Shown one piece after another: positions 51,210 to 58,305 of a DNA stretch of 64,000 nucleotides. The stretch spans positions 31,358 to 95,357 of the forward strand of contig NZ_LN812102.1 in NCBI RefSeq assembly GCF_000942395.1, read 5' to 3'. The DNA is from Risungbinella massiliensis (GTDB taxonomy: Bacteria > Bacillota > Bacilli > Thermoactinomycetales > Thermoactinomycetaceae). Position 1 is the stretch's first letter, and each line of letters starts with the position of its first letter. Under the pieces are notes generated by a model. That model was not told the origin of the DNA. It made no database searches and worked only from the letters and a program-made list of their open reading frames with translations. A program made the position numbers and the translations under genes.

Positions 51210-51653
51210 ATGTGGAGTTATAAAACATACGATGAGTTGACTAAAGAAGAGTTACATATGATTTTACGAGAGCGTGTTCAGGTTTTTATTGTCGAACAAG
51301 AGTGCCCATATCAGGAGATTGACGAACACGATTTTAACTCATACCATCTATTTTTTGAGGAAGAAGGAGAACTACGAGCTTATTTACGAATTCTTCCTCC
51401 CAATACACGTTTCCCAGAAGCATCGATCGGCCGTGTAATCGTAAATAAGGAGTATCGTGGTCAAGGATATGCTAAACAGATGATGTCCATGGCGATAGAG
51501 TTTTTGGAGAAGGAACTGAAGGTGTCTGAAATTAAGTTAATGGCACAACTGTACTTACAAGATTTCTATGCTTCTTTTGGATTTGATGTTGTTTCGGATG
51601 TATATAATGAAGATAATATTCCGCATATCGATATGATCCGCAAATGTGGGTAG
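51210..51653 (+). CDS. ElaA-type GNAT acyltransferase
   Basis: 147 residues, the length of E. coli ElaA. Typical ElaA features: LRERVQVFIVEQECPYQEIDEHD near the N-terminus, ASIGRVIVNKEYRGQGYAKQMM for acetyl-CoA binding, and AQLYLQDFYASFGF near the end. Substrate unknown. Start ATG 51210 is 7 bp from GGAGG; ATG 51204 is only 1 bp away. Confidence 0.9.
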   Translation: MWSYKTYDELTKEELHMILRERVQVFIVEQECPYQEIDEHDFNSYHLFFEEEGELRAYLRILPPNTRFPEASIGRVIVNKEYRGQGYAKQMMSMAIEFLEKELKVSEIKLMAQLYLQDFYASFGFDVVSDVYNEDNIPHIDMIRKCG

Positions 51654-51667
51654 GCAACGGTATGTTG

Positions 51668-51696
51668 TTGTAATATTTTGCAATTTATGATAGGGT
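51668..51696 (+). promoter_or_regulatory. Possible promoter of the macrolide phosphotransferase leader
   Basis: TTGTAA (51668-51673) and TAGGGT (51691-51696) with 17-bp spacing, giving a start near 51703, 15 nt before the leader ribosome site. Boxes are only fair matches to SigA consensus. Confidence 0.35.
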
Positions 51697-51730
51697 AATA
51701 AGTAACTTTTATTGAACGGAGGGTTTTCGT

Positions 51731-51772
51731 ATGGCATATTGCCGATTCCGATTTGTTACTTTGTGTCACTAA
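51731..51772 (+). CDS. Leader peptide of the macrolide phosphotransferase
   Basis: ATG 51731 to TAA 51770-51772 encodes MAYCRFRFVTLCH, 13 residues, with a perfect GGAGGG (51718-51723) 7 bp upstream. RFRFVTL resembles RLRFPTL of the ErmD/ErmK leader peptide, which stalls macrolide-bound ribosomes at its Arg-x-Arg motif. A long leader, an inverted repeat and a terminator separate it from the phosphotransferase start 335 bp downstream. I infer that it is the drug sensor of that gene. Confidence 0.65.
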   Translation: MAYCRFRFVTLCH

Positions 51773-52106
51773 TACAATAGTGCTCAAACTCTGCTTGTGT
51801 GCAGGGGATCGGGATTGGTCTGTCTATTAACGGAAACCTTTTTTATACAAAAGGGGGTAGAGACAAATTTTCCTTCTTTTGTTTGCTTGGATAATGAATA
51901 ACAATGGGATGCTATGGGAAACGGTTTGCTGTGCCTAGTTACATGGATGATGCGTATCAGACTGTTCAACACCAGAAGCGCAATAAGAAGATCCATTGTT
52001 ATTCATAGATCAAGGTTTTCTAATTCTCTTATAGTCCTTTTCCGTGACTCCTTACACAGGCAAATTGTCTGTGTTTTTTATTTGATCCGGATTGGAGAGA
52101 TCAGGA
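51773..52106 (+). promoter_or_regulatory. Attenuator leader of the macrolide phosphotransferase
   Basis: Untranslated leader with two clear elements. ATGAATAACAATGG (51894-51907) and CCATTGTTATTCAT (51993-52006) are perfectly complementary over 14 bp, enclosing 85 nt. The intrinsic terminator at 52054-52080 follows. The scale (about 400 nt from leader RBS to gene) is like that of ermK. Switching between alternative pairings is inferred, not computed. Confidence 0.55.
52054..52080 (+). terminator. Intrinsic terminator upstream of the phosphotransferase gene
   Basis: ACACAG (52054-52059) pairs with CTGTGT (52069-52074), then TTTTTATTTG. It sits only 27-30 bp before the start codon, so it can act only as an attenuator of the following gene. 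Confidence 0.7.
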
Positions 52107-53036
52107 ATGTCCCATGTAAATGAAAATAGTAAGAATAGCGCGGTAGAAATTTTGTCATTAGCACAAAAAAATGGTCTACAACTGGCTTGGGAAAGTGCAA
52201 AGATAGAGGAATCTGGGATGGATTTCCAAGTAGTATTTGTAGATGATCTGAAACAGGTTTCTTGGGTTCTTCGAAAGCCAAGACGTTCAGATGTACTGGA
52301 GAGAGCAGAGTTGGAAGGGAAGGTATTACACCTTGTAGGAAAACATCTTCAGATTGCTGTCCCGGATTGGAAAATATTCACACCAGAGCTCATCGCCTAC
52401 CGAAAATTGAGTGGAGTTCCGGTCGCTACAGTGGATCTAGTAGCAAAGAACTATGTGTGGAATCTGGATCATGAGTCTCTTTCTGATGGTTTTGTCCAGT
52501 CGCTTGCAGAGGTATTGGTGGATCTTCATGGAATAGATCATGATAAGGTTAGAAAAGCAGGTATTCCAGTGCTAGAACCAGCTGAGGTACGCCAGACGCT
52601 ACTAGAGAATATGAAGAAAGTGAAACAAGAATTAGGAGTTAGTACTTCATTATGGGAACGTTGGCAAAAGTGGGTTGGAGATGATTCGTATTGGCCAGAG
52701 CATTCGGGATTTATCCATGGTGATTTGCATTCACCTCATATAATGATTGATTCAAATGAGCAAGTAACAGGTCTTCTCGATTGGACCGAAGCAAAAGTCA
52801 CTGATCCTTCTGTAGACTTTACCTTGTTTTCTTATATTTTTGGAGATCAGGCACTCGATCGGTTGCTCGATGCTTACCAAAAGGCAGGAGGGCGAGTTTG
52901 GCCAAGGTTATGAGATCATATCCTAGAACGTTTGGCTGCTTATCCGATTGAGGTAGCGTTGTTCGCTCTATTATCCAATGATGAAGCGATATTACAAATG
53001 GCACGAGTGGGATTAGGATTAGAGGAACCTAAATAG
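52107..53036 (+). pseudogene. Macrolide 2'-phosphotransferase gene with one in-frame TGA
   Basis: 309 codons from ATG 52107 (GGAGAG 7 bp upstream) to TAG 53034-53036, about the usual length of Mph/MphK-type enzymes. Kinase features: VSWVLRKPRR, catalytic loop SGFIHGDLHSPHIMID and LLDWTEAKVTDPSVDF. A TGA at 52911-52913 (codon 269) ends the frame after GGRVWPRL. The same frame then continues DHILERLAAYPIEVALFALL to a normal C-terminus, so one base change separates it from a full gene. The truncated 268-residue product keeps the active site but lacks the last helices. Sequencing error, recent mutation or readthrough are all possible. Confidence 0.85.
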
Positions 53037-53045
53037 CAATATTGC

Positions 53046-53080
53046 AAAGACTTAGCTCAATTAGAGCTGGGTCTTTTTTT
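53046..53080 (+). terminator. Terminator of the phosphotransferase gene
   Basis: AAAGACTTAGCTC (53046-53058) with GAGCTGGGTCTTT (53064-53076), G-T pairs included, then TTTT. Confidence 0.8.
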
Positions 53081-53142
53081 ATGGATATTCCTCCCTCTTT
53101 TTAGTCAAAATAACATTATCTAAAAAGAAAGGAGGATCTATG

Positions 53143-53460
53143 ATGAAAAAAGTATTACTTGGAATTGTGGTTTCTATGTTTATATTCGGTTTCACGGTAC
53201 ATAACGTTGATTCCATGTTTGAGTCTACTTATGCGACAGCAGTAACCATTGTTGGTGACAATGACGAAAACGACAGAAACAACAATGTGAGAAATGACTT
53301 AAACGATGTAAGAAATGATATCAATGATCAAAGAAATGATATCAACTATACCCGTACTGCTGCTAATAATGCCGCTGACAATGACATGGATTTTGGTTGG
53401 ATTGGACTGTTGGGGTTAATTGGTCTAGCTGGTTTGAGACGTAGAAACGAGGCTAGATGA
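53143..53460 (+). CDS. Small secreted protein with WGxxGxxG-type C-terminal sorting tail
   Basis: 105 residues. N-terminal signal peptide (MKKVLLGIVVSMFIFGF...), an Asn/Asp-rich middle with a heptad-like RNDxND repeat (VRNDLND, VRNDIND, QRNDINY, about residues 50-70), and a C-terminal GWIGLLGLIGLAGLRRRNE. The Trp-Gly-like start, glycine-rich helix and Arg cluster resemble WGxxGxxG/GlyGly-CTERM tails that retain proteins at the surface. The Asn/Asp middle could bind Ca2+ or be disordered. AGGAGG is 6 bp before ATG 53143. Role unknown. Confidence 0.75.
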   Translation: MKKVLLGIVVSMFIFGFTVHNVDSMFESTYATAVTIVGDNDENDRNNNVRNDLNDVRNDINDQRNDINYTRTAANNAADNDMDFGWIGLLGLIGLAGLRRRNEAR

Positions 53461-53477
53461 CGATTTGATCGGTGTTT

Positions 53478-53525
53478 AAAAGCTACTGAAAAATGCTATC
53501 AAAGCAAACCAGTAGCTTTTTTATT
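53478..53525 (+). terminator. Terminator of the WGxxGxxG-type gene
   Basis: AAAAGCTACTG (53478-53488) pairs with CAGTAGCTTTT (53510-53520) around a 21-nt loop, then TTATTTT. Confidence 0.82.
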
Positions 53526-53589
53526 TTATCACTTGTATAGGGTAGGGGGTATATTATGTTTGGGTTGTAAATAGGAGGTAATATACCTA

Positions 53590-53709
53590 TTGGATCTTCT
53601 AAAACATCATAAAGGTGGAACACAAAATGTCAAAGAAATTCGCCAGATGATAGACACGAAATATCAAAAAGGTTATGCAAAACCAATTCATACACCATTA
53701 CCTGTATAA
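53590..53709 (+). CDS. Possible 39-residue small protein
   Basis: TTG 53590 to TAA 53707-53709. The product begins MDLLKHHKGGTQNVKEIRQM and ends HTPLPV: basic and soluble. AGGAGG lies 12 bp upstream and is inside a small hairpin (AGGTA/TACCT). A terminator follows 16 bp after the stop. The family is not recognised; the layout of ribosome site, ORF and terminator supports a real small gene. Confidence 0.4.
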   Translation: MDLLKHHKGGTQNVKEIRQMIDTKYQKGYAKPIHTPLPV

Positions 53710-53725
53710 ATGAAAAAAGTGTTAC

Positions 53726-53757
53726 AAAGCTCTGTTTTCGGTCGGGGGCTTTTTTGT
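53726..53757 (+). terminator. Terminator after the small ORF
   Basis: AAAGCTC (53726-53732) pairs with GGGCTTT (53746-53752), followed by TTTTG. It separates the small ORF from the paa promoter. Confidence 0.7.
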
Positions 53758-53770
53758 TTGGAAAAACTTC

Positions 53771-53799
53771 TTGTCAGGAAGATATCCTATTAATATACT
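53771..53799 (+). promoter_or_regulatory. SigA-type promoter of the phenylacetate-type operon
   Basis: TTGTCA (53771-53776) and TATACT (53794-53799) with 17-bp spacing; transcription is expected to start near 53806, 73 bp before the first gene. Confidence 0.75.
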
Positions 53800-53811
53800 A
53801 AAAATAGAAGG

Positions 53812-53860
53812 AACGTTTTAAAAACGTTATATAAATAATTCGTTATACAAATAAACGAAT
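53812..53860. promoter_or_regulatory. Two palindromic candidate operators of the phenylacetate-type operon
   Basis: AACGTTTT-A-AAAACGTT (53812-53828) is a perfect 17-bp palindrome beginning about 6 bp after the expected start. ATTCGTT (53838-53844) and AACGAAT (53854-53860) form a second inverted repeat with a 9-bp centre. In other bacteria TetR-type PaaR or GntR-type PaaX repress such operons until phenylacetyl-CoA binds. No regulator gene is adjacent here. Confidence 0.6.
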
Positions 53861-53878
53861 GAAAGCGGAGGGATCAGA

Positions 53879-54178
53879 ATGGTAAAGCTAGTCGCAATTT
53901 ACCGTCAACCAGAAAATAAAGAAGAATTTGATCGTCATTATAAGGAAGTTCATGCACCACTTGCTGCCAAAATGCCAGGATTACTCAAGATGGAGGTAAA
54001 CCGAGTCTATGGAACTCCTATGGGTGAAAGTGATCTCTATCTTATTGCAGAGATGTACTTTGAAAACCAAGAAACTCTAGAGCAAGGACTTGCGTCATCA
54101 GAAGGTCGTGCAGCAGGAAAAGACTTGATGGGATTTGCAAAGAAGCTGGTGACGATGCATTTTGCAGAAGTAGTGTAG
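53879..54178 (+). CDS. EthD-family protein
   Basis: 99 residues, first gene of the operon: MVKLVAIYRQPENKEEFDRHYKEVHAPLAAKMPGL is the EthD/dimeric ferredoxin-like barrel signature, and MYFENQETLEQGLASSEGRAAGKDL closes the domain. Family members assist oxygenases or decompose small aromatic or lactone intermediates; the reaction here is unknown. GGAGGG is 6 bp upstream of ATG 53879. It is followed 13 bp later by the hotdog thioesterase. Confidence 0.85.
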   Translation: MVKLVAIYRQPENKEEFDRHYKEVHAPLAAKMPGLLKMEVNRVYGTPMGESDLYLIAEMYFENQETLEQGLASSEGRAAGKDLMGFAKKLVTMHFAEVV

Positions 54179-54191
54179 AGGTGTACGAGAA

Positions 54192-54602
54192 ATGACTACA
54201 ACAACACAGAATCGCTTTAACCAGTTGTTAGGTATTCAAGTTCGGGAAATAAATGAAAGCGGTTGCACTGTTATATTGGAAACTCAGCCTGATTTTGAGA
54301 ATAGTCTAGAAGGGATCATCCATGGTGGAGTGACTTATACATTAGCTGATGTAGCGATGGGACATGGTGCGGTAGCTGTAGTGGAAGGTATCCAACAATG
54401 CGTGACCGTGGAGTGCAAAATAAATTATCTCCAGCCAGCTCGTGGTCGATTTCTTACGGCACAATCTCAAGTGTTAAAAAAAGGGAACAAGATTATTACG
54501 ATGGAAGCTAGGGTATGGGATGAGCTAGAAGAACTGGTTGCAGTAGCGCTCGGAACCTATGCACGGATTCATCCAAAGGGGGGAGAAGATGGAAGTGAAT
54601 GA
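54192..54602 (+). CDS. paaI: PaaI-family hotdog thioesterase
   Basis: 136 residues with the hotdog motif GIIHGGVTYTLADVAMGHGA and VECKINYLQPARG. PaaI hydrolyses hydroxyphenylacetyl-CoA and other dead-end CoA esters, rescuing CoA during phenylacetate breakdown. The last 14 bases overlap the next gene. Location in the operon supports the PaaI name over generic acyl-CoA thioesterases. Confidence 0.88.
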   Translation: MTTTTQNRFNQLLGIQVREINESGCTVILETQPDFENSLEGIIHGGVTYTLADVAMGHGAVAVVEGIQQCVTVECKINYLQPARGRFLTAQSQVLKKGNKIITMEARVWDELEELVAVALGTYARIHPKGGEDGSE

Positions 54603-55377
54603 ATTAATCTGCTTGGAAAAGCGTGGTTATTTGGCAATATTACGCCTAAATCGACCAGAACATTTGCATGCTCTACATTACGATATGTTGTTGCAATTGG
54701 AGACGAAGCTTGAGGAGATTGCACAAGACATTCAAGAGACAAGAGTAGTAATGATCGCCTCATCAGGACGTGCCTTTTGTGTAGGAGCTGATCTAAAAGA
54801 ACGTCGTACACTGAATGAACAACAGGTTCGCCGTAATGTACGAAAAATTCGCGATGTATTTACTACAGTAGAGAGACTGCCACAACCTACGATCGCTGCG
54901 ATCAATGGTTTTGCTTTTGGAGGGGGGTTAGAACTGGCTCTCGCATGCGATTTTCGCTTAGCAGTAGCAGAAGCGCAACTTGGCCTGACAGAAGTAAGTC
55001 TTGGAATCATCCCAGGTGCTGGGGGTACGCAACGTCTTACAAGGCTGATTGGACCTACCAAGGCCAAAGAGCTCATCCTGACAGCACGTAAGATTTCGGC
55101 TGAAGAAGCAATGCAACTTGGAATCGTATCTTATGTAACCAAAAGTGTGGAGGAACTGGAGGAAGCATCGGTTTCTCTAGCTGAGGAGATTTTGCAAAAT
55201 GCACCACTCGCGGTCTATCAAGCGAAGTATGCAATTGATAAAGGACATGGGGTAGAAATACAGACAGGATTAGATATTGAATCCAAAGCATATGAAGTAA
55301 TCATTCCTACCAAAGACCGGATAGAAGCTCTAGAAGCATTTCGTGAAAAGCGTAAACCTCTTTTTCGTGGTGAATAA
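54589..55377 (+). CDS. Enoyl-CoA hydratase/isomerase (first copy)
   Basis: 262 residues of the crotonase family. Oxyanion loop AFCVGADLKERR and GFAFGGGLELALACD; both hydratase Glu residues are present (GGGLEL and LTEVSLG), and PGAGGTQRLTRL follows. It likely adds water to 2,3-dehydroadipyl-CoA or another enoyl-CoA. It resembles the 2-ketocyclohexanecarboxyl/methylglutaconyl hydratase group as well as PaaF. ATG 54589 has GGGGGGAGAAG directly upstream; overlaps paaI by 14 bp, suggesting coupling. Confidence 0.88.
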   Translation: MEVNELICLEKRGYLAILRLNRPEHLHALHYDMLLQLETKLEEIAQDIQETRVVMIASSGRAFCVGADLKERRTLNEQQVRRNVRKIRDVFTTVERLPQPTIAAINGFAFGGGLELALACDFRLAVAEAQLGLTEVSLGIIPGAGGTQRLTRLIGPTKAKELILTARKISAEEAMQLGIVSYVTKSVEELEEASVSLAEEILQNAPLAVYQAKYAIDKGHGVEIQTGLDIESKAYEVIIPTKDRIEALEAFREKRKPLFRGE

Positions 55378-55401
55378 AGGTATTGCATAGGGGGAGACCA
55401 G

Positions 55402-56727
55402 ATGATTTTTAACGTAGAGATGGAAACGATGCCACATGATCAGATGAGAGAACTACAACTTCAACGTCTCAAAGAAACCCTACAGCACGCCTATCAACAA
55501 GTTCTTTTTTACCGTGAGGCAATGGATCAAGCAGGGATTCACCCTAAAGATATTATGTCTGTTGATGATATCGCAAAATTGCCTTTTTTACAGAAAAAAG
55601 ATCTACGAGACCATTATCCATTTGGTCTATTCGCGGTAGAGAGGAGCAAAGTAGCTCGAATACACGGATCTTCAGGTACCAAGGGGAAACCTACGATAGT
55701 TGGTTATACCAAAGAGGACTTAGATAACTGGGCTGAAATTGTAGCCCGGGCGATTTGCTGTGCTGGTGGAAAACCAGGTGATCTTTTCCACAATGCATAT
55801 GGTTATGGGCTCTTTACTGGTGGGCTAGGCTTACATAATGGAGTGGAGCATCTAGGAGCCACAGTTGTACCAGTTTCAGGTGGAAATACTTCACGTCAGA
55901 TTACACTTATCCAAGATTTTGCTCCACGCGGAATTGCATCCACGCCATCTTATTTGCTAAATATAATCGAAACCATGCGCAAAGAGGGGATTGATCCAAG
56001 CAAAACCAGCCTGGAGTACGGTGTTTTGGGGGCAGAACCTTGGTCGGAAGAAATGCGTCAACAAATAGAAGAAGGACTTGGGATCAAAGCAGTCGATATT
56101 TATGGATTGAGTGAAGTGATGGGACCAGGTGTTTCGATTGAATGTGCCGAGGCACAGGATGGGCTTCATATAGCCGAGGATCATTTTATAGCAGAGGTGG
56201 TAGATCGCCATACAGGGAAAGTTTTGCCTTATGGAGAGATAGGCGAGCTAGTCTTTACCTCCTTAACGAAGAAAGCGTTTCCGGTAATTCGATATCGAAC
56301 TGGTGATATTGCTTCATTGCACTCAGAAACATGTTGTTGTGGACGTACTACCTTACGCATGTCTCGTATAAAAGGTCGTGTGGATGATATGCTCATCATT
56401 CGAGGTGTCAATGTTTTTCCAACAGAGATCGAATCGACATTACTCCAATTTACGGAATTATCGCCTCATTATCAGGTAGAAATCATGCGAGAGGGTTCAC
56501 TTGATCGCTTTGAAGTGCATGTTGAGGTGACGCGTTCTTTTATGGAGCAAGTACCAAATTGGGAAACCAGCGACACCCTTGCACTTTTAAAATCCGCAAT
56601 CTGTTTACAGATGAAAGAAAACTTGGGTGTATCGATTCATTTACAGATCCATGCCGCAGATGTTCTGCCGCGAAGTGAAGGCAAGGCGATTCGAGTGGTA
56701 GATAAACGAAATTCAGTACAGGTATAG
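55402..56727 (+). CDS. paaK: Phenylacetate-CoA ligase
   Basis: 441 residues, the usual PaaK length. The ATP loop HGSSGTKGKPTIVGYT, the aryl-binding AICCAGGKPGDLFHNAYGYGLFTGG, VLGAEPWSEEMR, YGLSEVMGPGVSIEC, YRTGD and the C-terminal lysine in PRSEGKAIRVVDK are all present. It activates phenylacetate with ATP and CoA, the first step of the pathway. GGGGAG is 7 bp before ATG 55402. It is the most diagnostic member of this operon. Confidence 0.96.
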   Translation: MIFNVEMETMPHDQMRELQLQRLKETLQHAYQQVLFYREAMDQAGIHPKDIMSVDDIAKLPFLQKKDLRDHYPFGLFAVERSKVARIHGSSGTKGKPTIVGYTKEDLDNWAEIVARAICCAGGKPGDLFHNAYGYGLFTGGLGLHNGVEHLGATVVPVSGGNTSRQITLIQDFAPRGIASTPSYLLNIIETMRKEGIDPSKTSLEYGVLGAEPWSEEMRQQIEEGLGIKAVDIYGLSEVMGPGVSIECAEAQDGLHIAEDHFIAEVVDRHTGKVLPYGEIGELVFTSLTKKAFPVIRYRTGDIASLHSETCCCGRTTLRMSRIKGRVDDMLIIRGVNVFPTEIESTLLQFTELSPHYQVEIMREGSLDRFEVHVEVTRSFMEQVPNWETSDTLALLKSAICLQMKENLGVSIHLQIHAADVLPRSEGKAIRVVDKRNSVQV

Positions 56728-56737
56728 GAGGAAGTAT

Positions 56738-57505
56738 ATGGAGTTTTTACGAGTTCGACAGGAAGAAGCGGTAGGGATTATCGAGCTATATCGCCCTAAA
56801 GTATTGAATGCCCTGAATATACCGTTAATGGGGGAGTTAGTGTCAGAACTTGAGCGGATGGAACGTGATGATACGATTCGGGCGATCGTCCTTACGGGAA
56901 ATGAACGAGCTTTTGCAGCTGGGGCAGATATTCAGGAGATGGCGGAGGAAGATGCGATCTCGATGCTAGTTAAGGATCAGTTTGCGCAGTGGGATCGAAT
57001 GAATCAGATCACTAAACCTATTATCGCCGCAGTAAGTGGATACGTTTTGGGTGGGGGTTGTGAGTTAATGATGCATTGTGACCTCATCGTTGCTTCCGAG
57101 ACGACCCAAATTGGACAGCCAGAGATCAATTTAGGAGTTATGCCGGGAGCTGGTGGCACGCAACGTCTCACCAAACTGATCGGGAAAATACGTGCGATGG
57201 AGATGCTTCTTACAGGAGAACCAATCTCAGCTACCGAAGCCTTACACTTTGGGCTTGTAAATCGGGTAGTTCCCGTAGAGTTTTATTTATCAGAAGCGAT
57301 TGATCTCGCACATAATATCGCTGCTAAGCCGCCTGTAGCTGCCAGAATGATTAAAAAATCTGTGCAAATCGCCCAAGATACCACCCTTGCCGAAGGACTC
57401 TCCTATGAGCGAAATGCTTTTTATCTCTTGTTCGCAAGTGCTGATCAAAAAGAAGGCATGAAAGCATTTATGGAAAAGCGTCCAGCTGATTTTAAAGGAA
57501 AATAG
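56738..57505 (+). CDS. paaF: Enoyl-CoA hydratase (PaaF-like)
   Basis: 255 residues of the crotonase family: RAFAAGADIQEMAEEDA, GYVLGGGCELMMHCDL with the first Glu, QPEINLGVMPGAGGTQRLTKLIG with the second. This is the standard hydratase pattern of PaaF and short-chain enoyl-CoA hydratases. In the pathway it hydrates 2,3-dehydroadipyl-CoA to 3-hydroxyadipyl-CoA. TAGGAGG is 6-7 bp before ATG; 10 bp after paaK. Which of the two hydratases here is the true PaaF cannot be decided from sequence alone. Confidence 0.86.
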   Translation: MEFLRVRQEEAVGIIELYRPKVLNALNIPLMGELVSELERMERDDTIRAIVLTGNERAFAAGADIQEMAEEDAISMLVKDQFAQWDRMNQITKPIIAAVSGYVLGGGCELMMHCDLIVASETTQIGQPEINLGVMPGAGGTQRLTKLIGKIRAMEMLLTGEPISATEALHFGLVNRVVPVEFYLSEAIDLAHNIAAKPPVAARMIKKSVQIAQDTTLAEGLSYERNAFYLLFASADQKEGMKAFMEKRPADFKGK

Positions 57506-57515
57506 GAGGTTTAAA

Positions 57516-58292
57516 ATGTACGAGACGATTCTCTATGAGCAGATTGGACAGGTGGGCAAGATTACGTTGAATCGACCAGAAAAGTTTAACGCTTTTACTG
57601 AACAAATGCATCAAGAGTTGGTTCAGATATTCCGTCAAGTTGGACGAGATGAGAATGTGCGAGCAGTGATTTTAACCGGAGCAGGCCGTGGTTTTAATGC
57701 GGGGCAAGACCTGAAAGAATTCCAGACTGCTAATATTCCTTTTAGACAGGCGCTAGAAGAACGTTATCATCGGGTTTTATTTGCCCTAGAACAGATCGAA
57801 AAACCGGTGGTTGCAGCAGTCAATGGAATTGCAGCTGGGGCTGGGATGAGCCTAGCCTGTGCCTGTGATTTACGTGTAGTATCAGAAAAAGCTTCCTTTG
57901 CAAATAACTTTATCCATATTGGGCTAATCCCAGATAGTGGTGGGAATTACTATCTTCCTCGGCTTGTAGGGTATGGTAAGGCGATGGAGCTAGCGATGAC
58001 TGGAGAAAAAGTGTCTGCTGAAGAGGCTCTACGAATCGGACTTGCGAATCGTCTCTTTCCACATGTTCGTTTTGAGGAGGAATCATTAGTCTTTACTCAA
58101 CATCTAGCCAATCTTCCTACCAAATCAATGGGATTATTAAAACGAGCTATGAAAAAAAGCTTCCACCAAACTCTTCCTCAAGCACTAGAGTATGAGGCGT
58201 TTCTACAAGAATTGGCTGGAGGGACGGAAGATTTTCAAGAGGGAGTACTTGCCTTTTTAGAGAAGCGCCCTCCTGTATTTAAAGGAAAATAA
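57516..58292 (+). CDS. paaG: 1,2-epoxyphenylacetyl-CoA isomerase PaaG
   Basis: 258 residues of the crotonase family in its isomerase form. GRGFNAGQDLKEF and GIAAGAGMSLACACDL lack the first hydratase Glu, and NFIHIGLIPDSGGNYYLPRL carries the Asp (PDSGG) that PaaG uses. PaaG opens the ring epoxide of phenylacetyl-CoA to the oxepin. AGGAGG is 7 bp upstream of ATG; 10 bp after paaF. Its presence implies that a PaaABCE epoxidase is encoded somewhere else. Confidence 0.9.
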   Translation: MYETILYEQIGQVGKITLNRPEKFNAFTEQMHQELVQIFRQVGRDENVRAVILTGAGRGFNAGQDLKEFQTANIPFRQALEERYHRVLFALEQIEKPVVAAVNGIAAGAGMSLACACDLRVVSEKASFANNFIHIGLIPDSGGNYYLPRLVGYGKAMELAMTGEKVSAEEALRIGLANRLFPHVRFEEESLVFTQHLANLPTKSMGLLKRAMKKSFHQTLPQALEYEAFLQELAGGTEDFQEGVLAFLEKRPPVFKGK

Positions 58293-58305
58293 AAGGGGGA
58301 GGCAG

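Noticed and set aside
6878-52913. Genetic-code change (UGA read as Trp), since TGA replaces an expected sense codon in several genes.
   Set aside because: The same genes also contain TAA stops or frameshifts, TGG is used normally throughout, and most genes end properly at TGA or TAA. Independent decay explains it better.
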